A stretch of DNA of 5,760 nt from an uncultured Eubacteriales bacterium (lineage in GTDB: Bacteria > Bacillota > Clostridia > Oscillospirales > Oscillospiraceae): assembly GCA_900554705.1 (NCBI GenBank), contig USIH01000132.1, positions 1 to 5,760 of the forward strand. Direction: 5' to 3'. The position numbers and the translations under genes were made by a program. The notes under the pieces were generated by a model that was not told the DNA's origin, ran no database searches, and was given only the letters and a program-made list of their open reading frames with translations. Positions within the stretch are counted from its first letter, which is position 1; each line of letters starts with the position of its first letter. Of the stretch, positions 5,714-5,760 are shown one piece after another.

Positions 5714-5760
5714 GAGACTGCCAAAAAGGTTCGGAAGACGAGCAACTCACGCCCGTCGGC

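Noticed and set aside
5472..5750. 92-residue minus-strand frame running from the right edge into the helicase
   Set aside because: It reads through two hairpins and the helicase promoter and then overlaps the helicase out of frame. It looks like chance.

Overview
This 5.76 kb window is a GC-rich stretch of bacterial chromosome. The genes have A/T-rich sigma-A type promoters and AGGAGG-like ribosome binding sites. A molybdenum purine hydroxylase next to mocA, together with a glmS of Clostridia type, suggests a GC-rich anaerobic Firmicute (Clostridia, perhaps Oscillospirales). That placement is inference; no marker gene fixes it.

Layout. (1) 1-756, minus: N-terminal third of xdhA, the molybdenum-binding subunit of xanthine dehydrogenase, cut by the window edge. 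(2) 757-971: divergent control region with a promoter for each flanking gene and an 8-bp inverted repeat between them. (3) 972-1550, plus: mocA, a probable molybdenum cofactor cytidylyltransferase. (4) 1551-1590: a strong 15-bp hairpin terminator shared by the convergent mocA and glmS. (5) 1590-3431, minus: complete glmS. (6) 3432-3515: glmS leader and promoter, with an inverted repeat that covers the Shine-Dalgarno sequence and reaches into the promoter. (7) 3516-4418, minus: a divergent DprA/Smf-family protein ending in a sliding-clamp-like motif. (8) 4418-5593, minus: a minimal DEAD-box RNA helicase whose stop codon overlaps the dprA start by one base. (9) 5594-5760: helicase promoter and two abutting hairpins, with no gene visible.

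How the genes relate. xdhA and mocA form a functional pair: MocA-type enzymes make the cytosine dinucleotide form of the molybdenum cofactor used by xanthine dehydrogenase family enzymes, and the divergent arrangement allows co-regulation. The helicase and dprA look like a translationally coupled operon. glmS lies downstream with its own promoter and may also receive read-through. glmS supplies glucosamine-6-phosphate for cell wall synthesis.

I see no CRISPR array, insertion sequence, tRNA, rRNA or defence system. Most of the window is ordinary core genome. The points worth a second look are the glmS leader, the clamp-like tail of the DprA homologue, the xdhA-mocA control region and the paired hairpins at the right edge.
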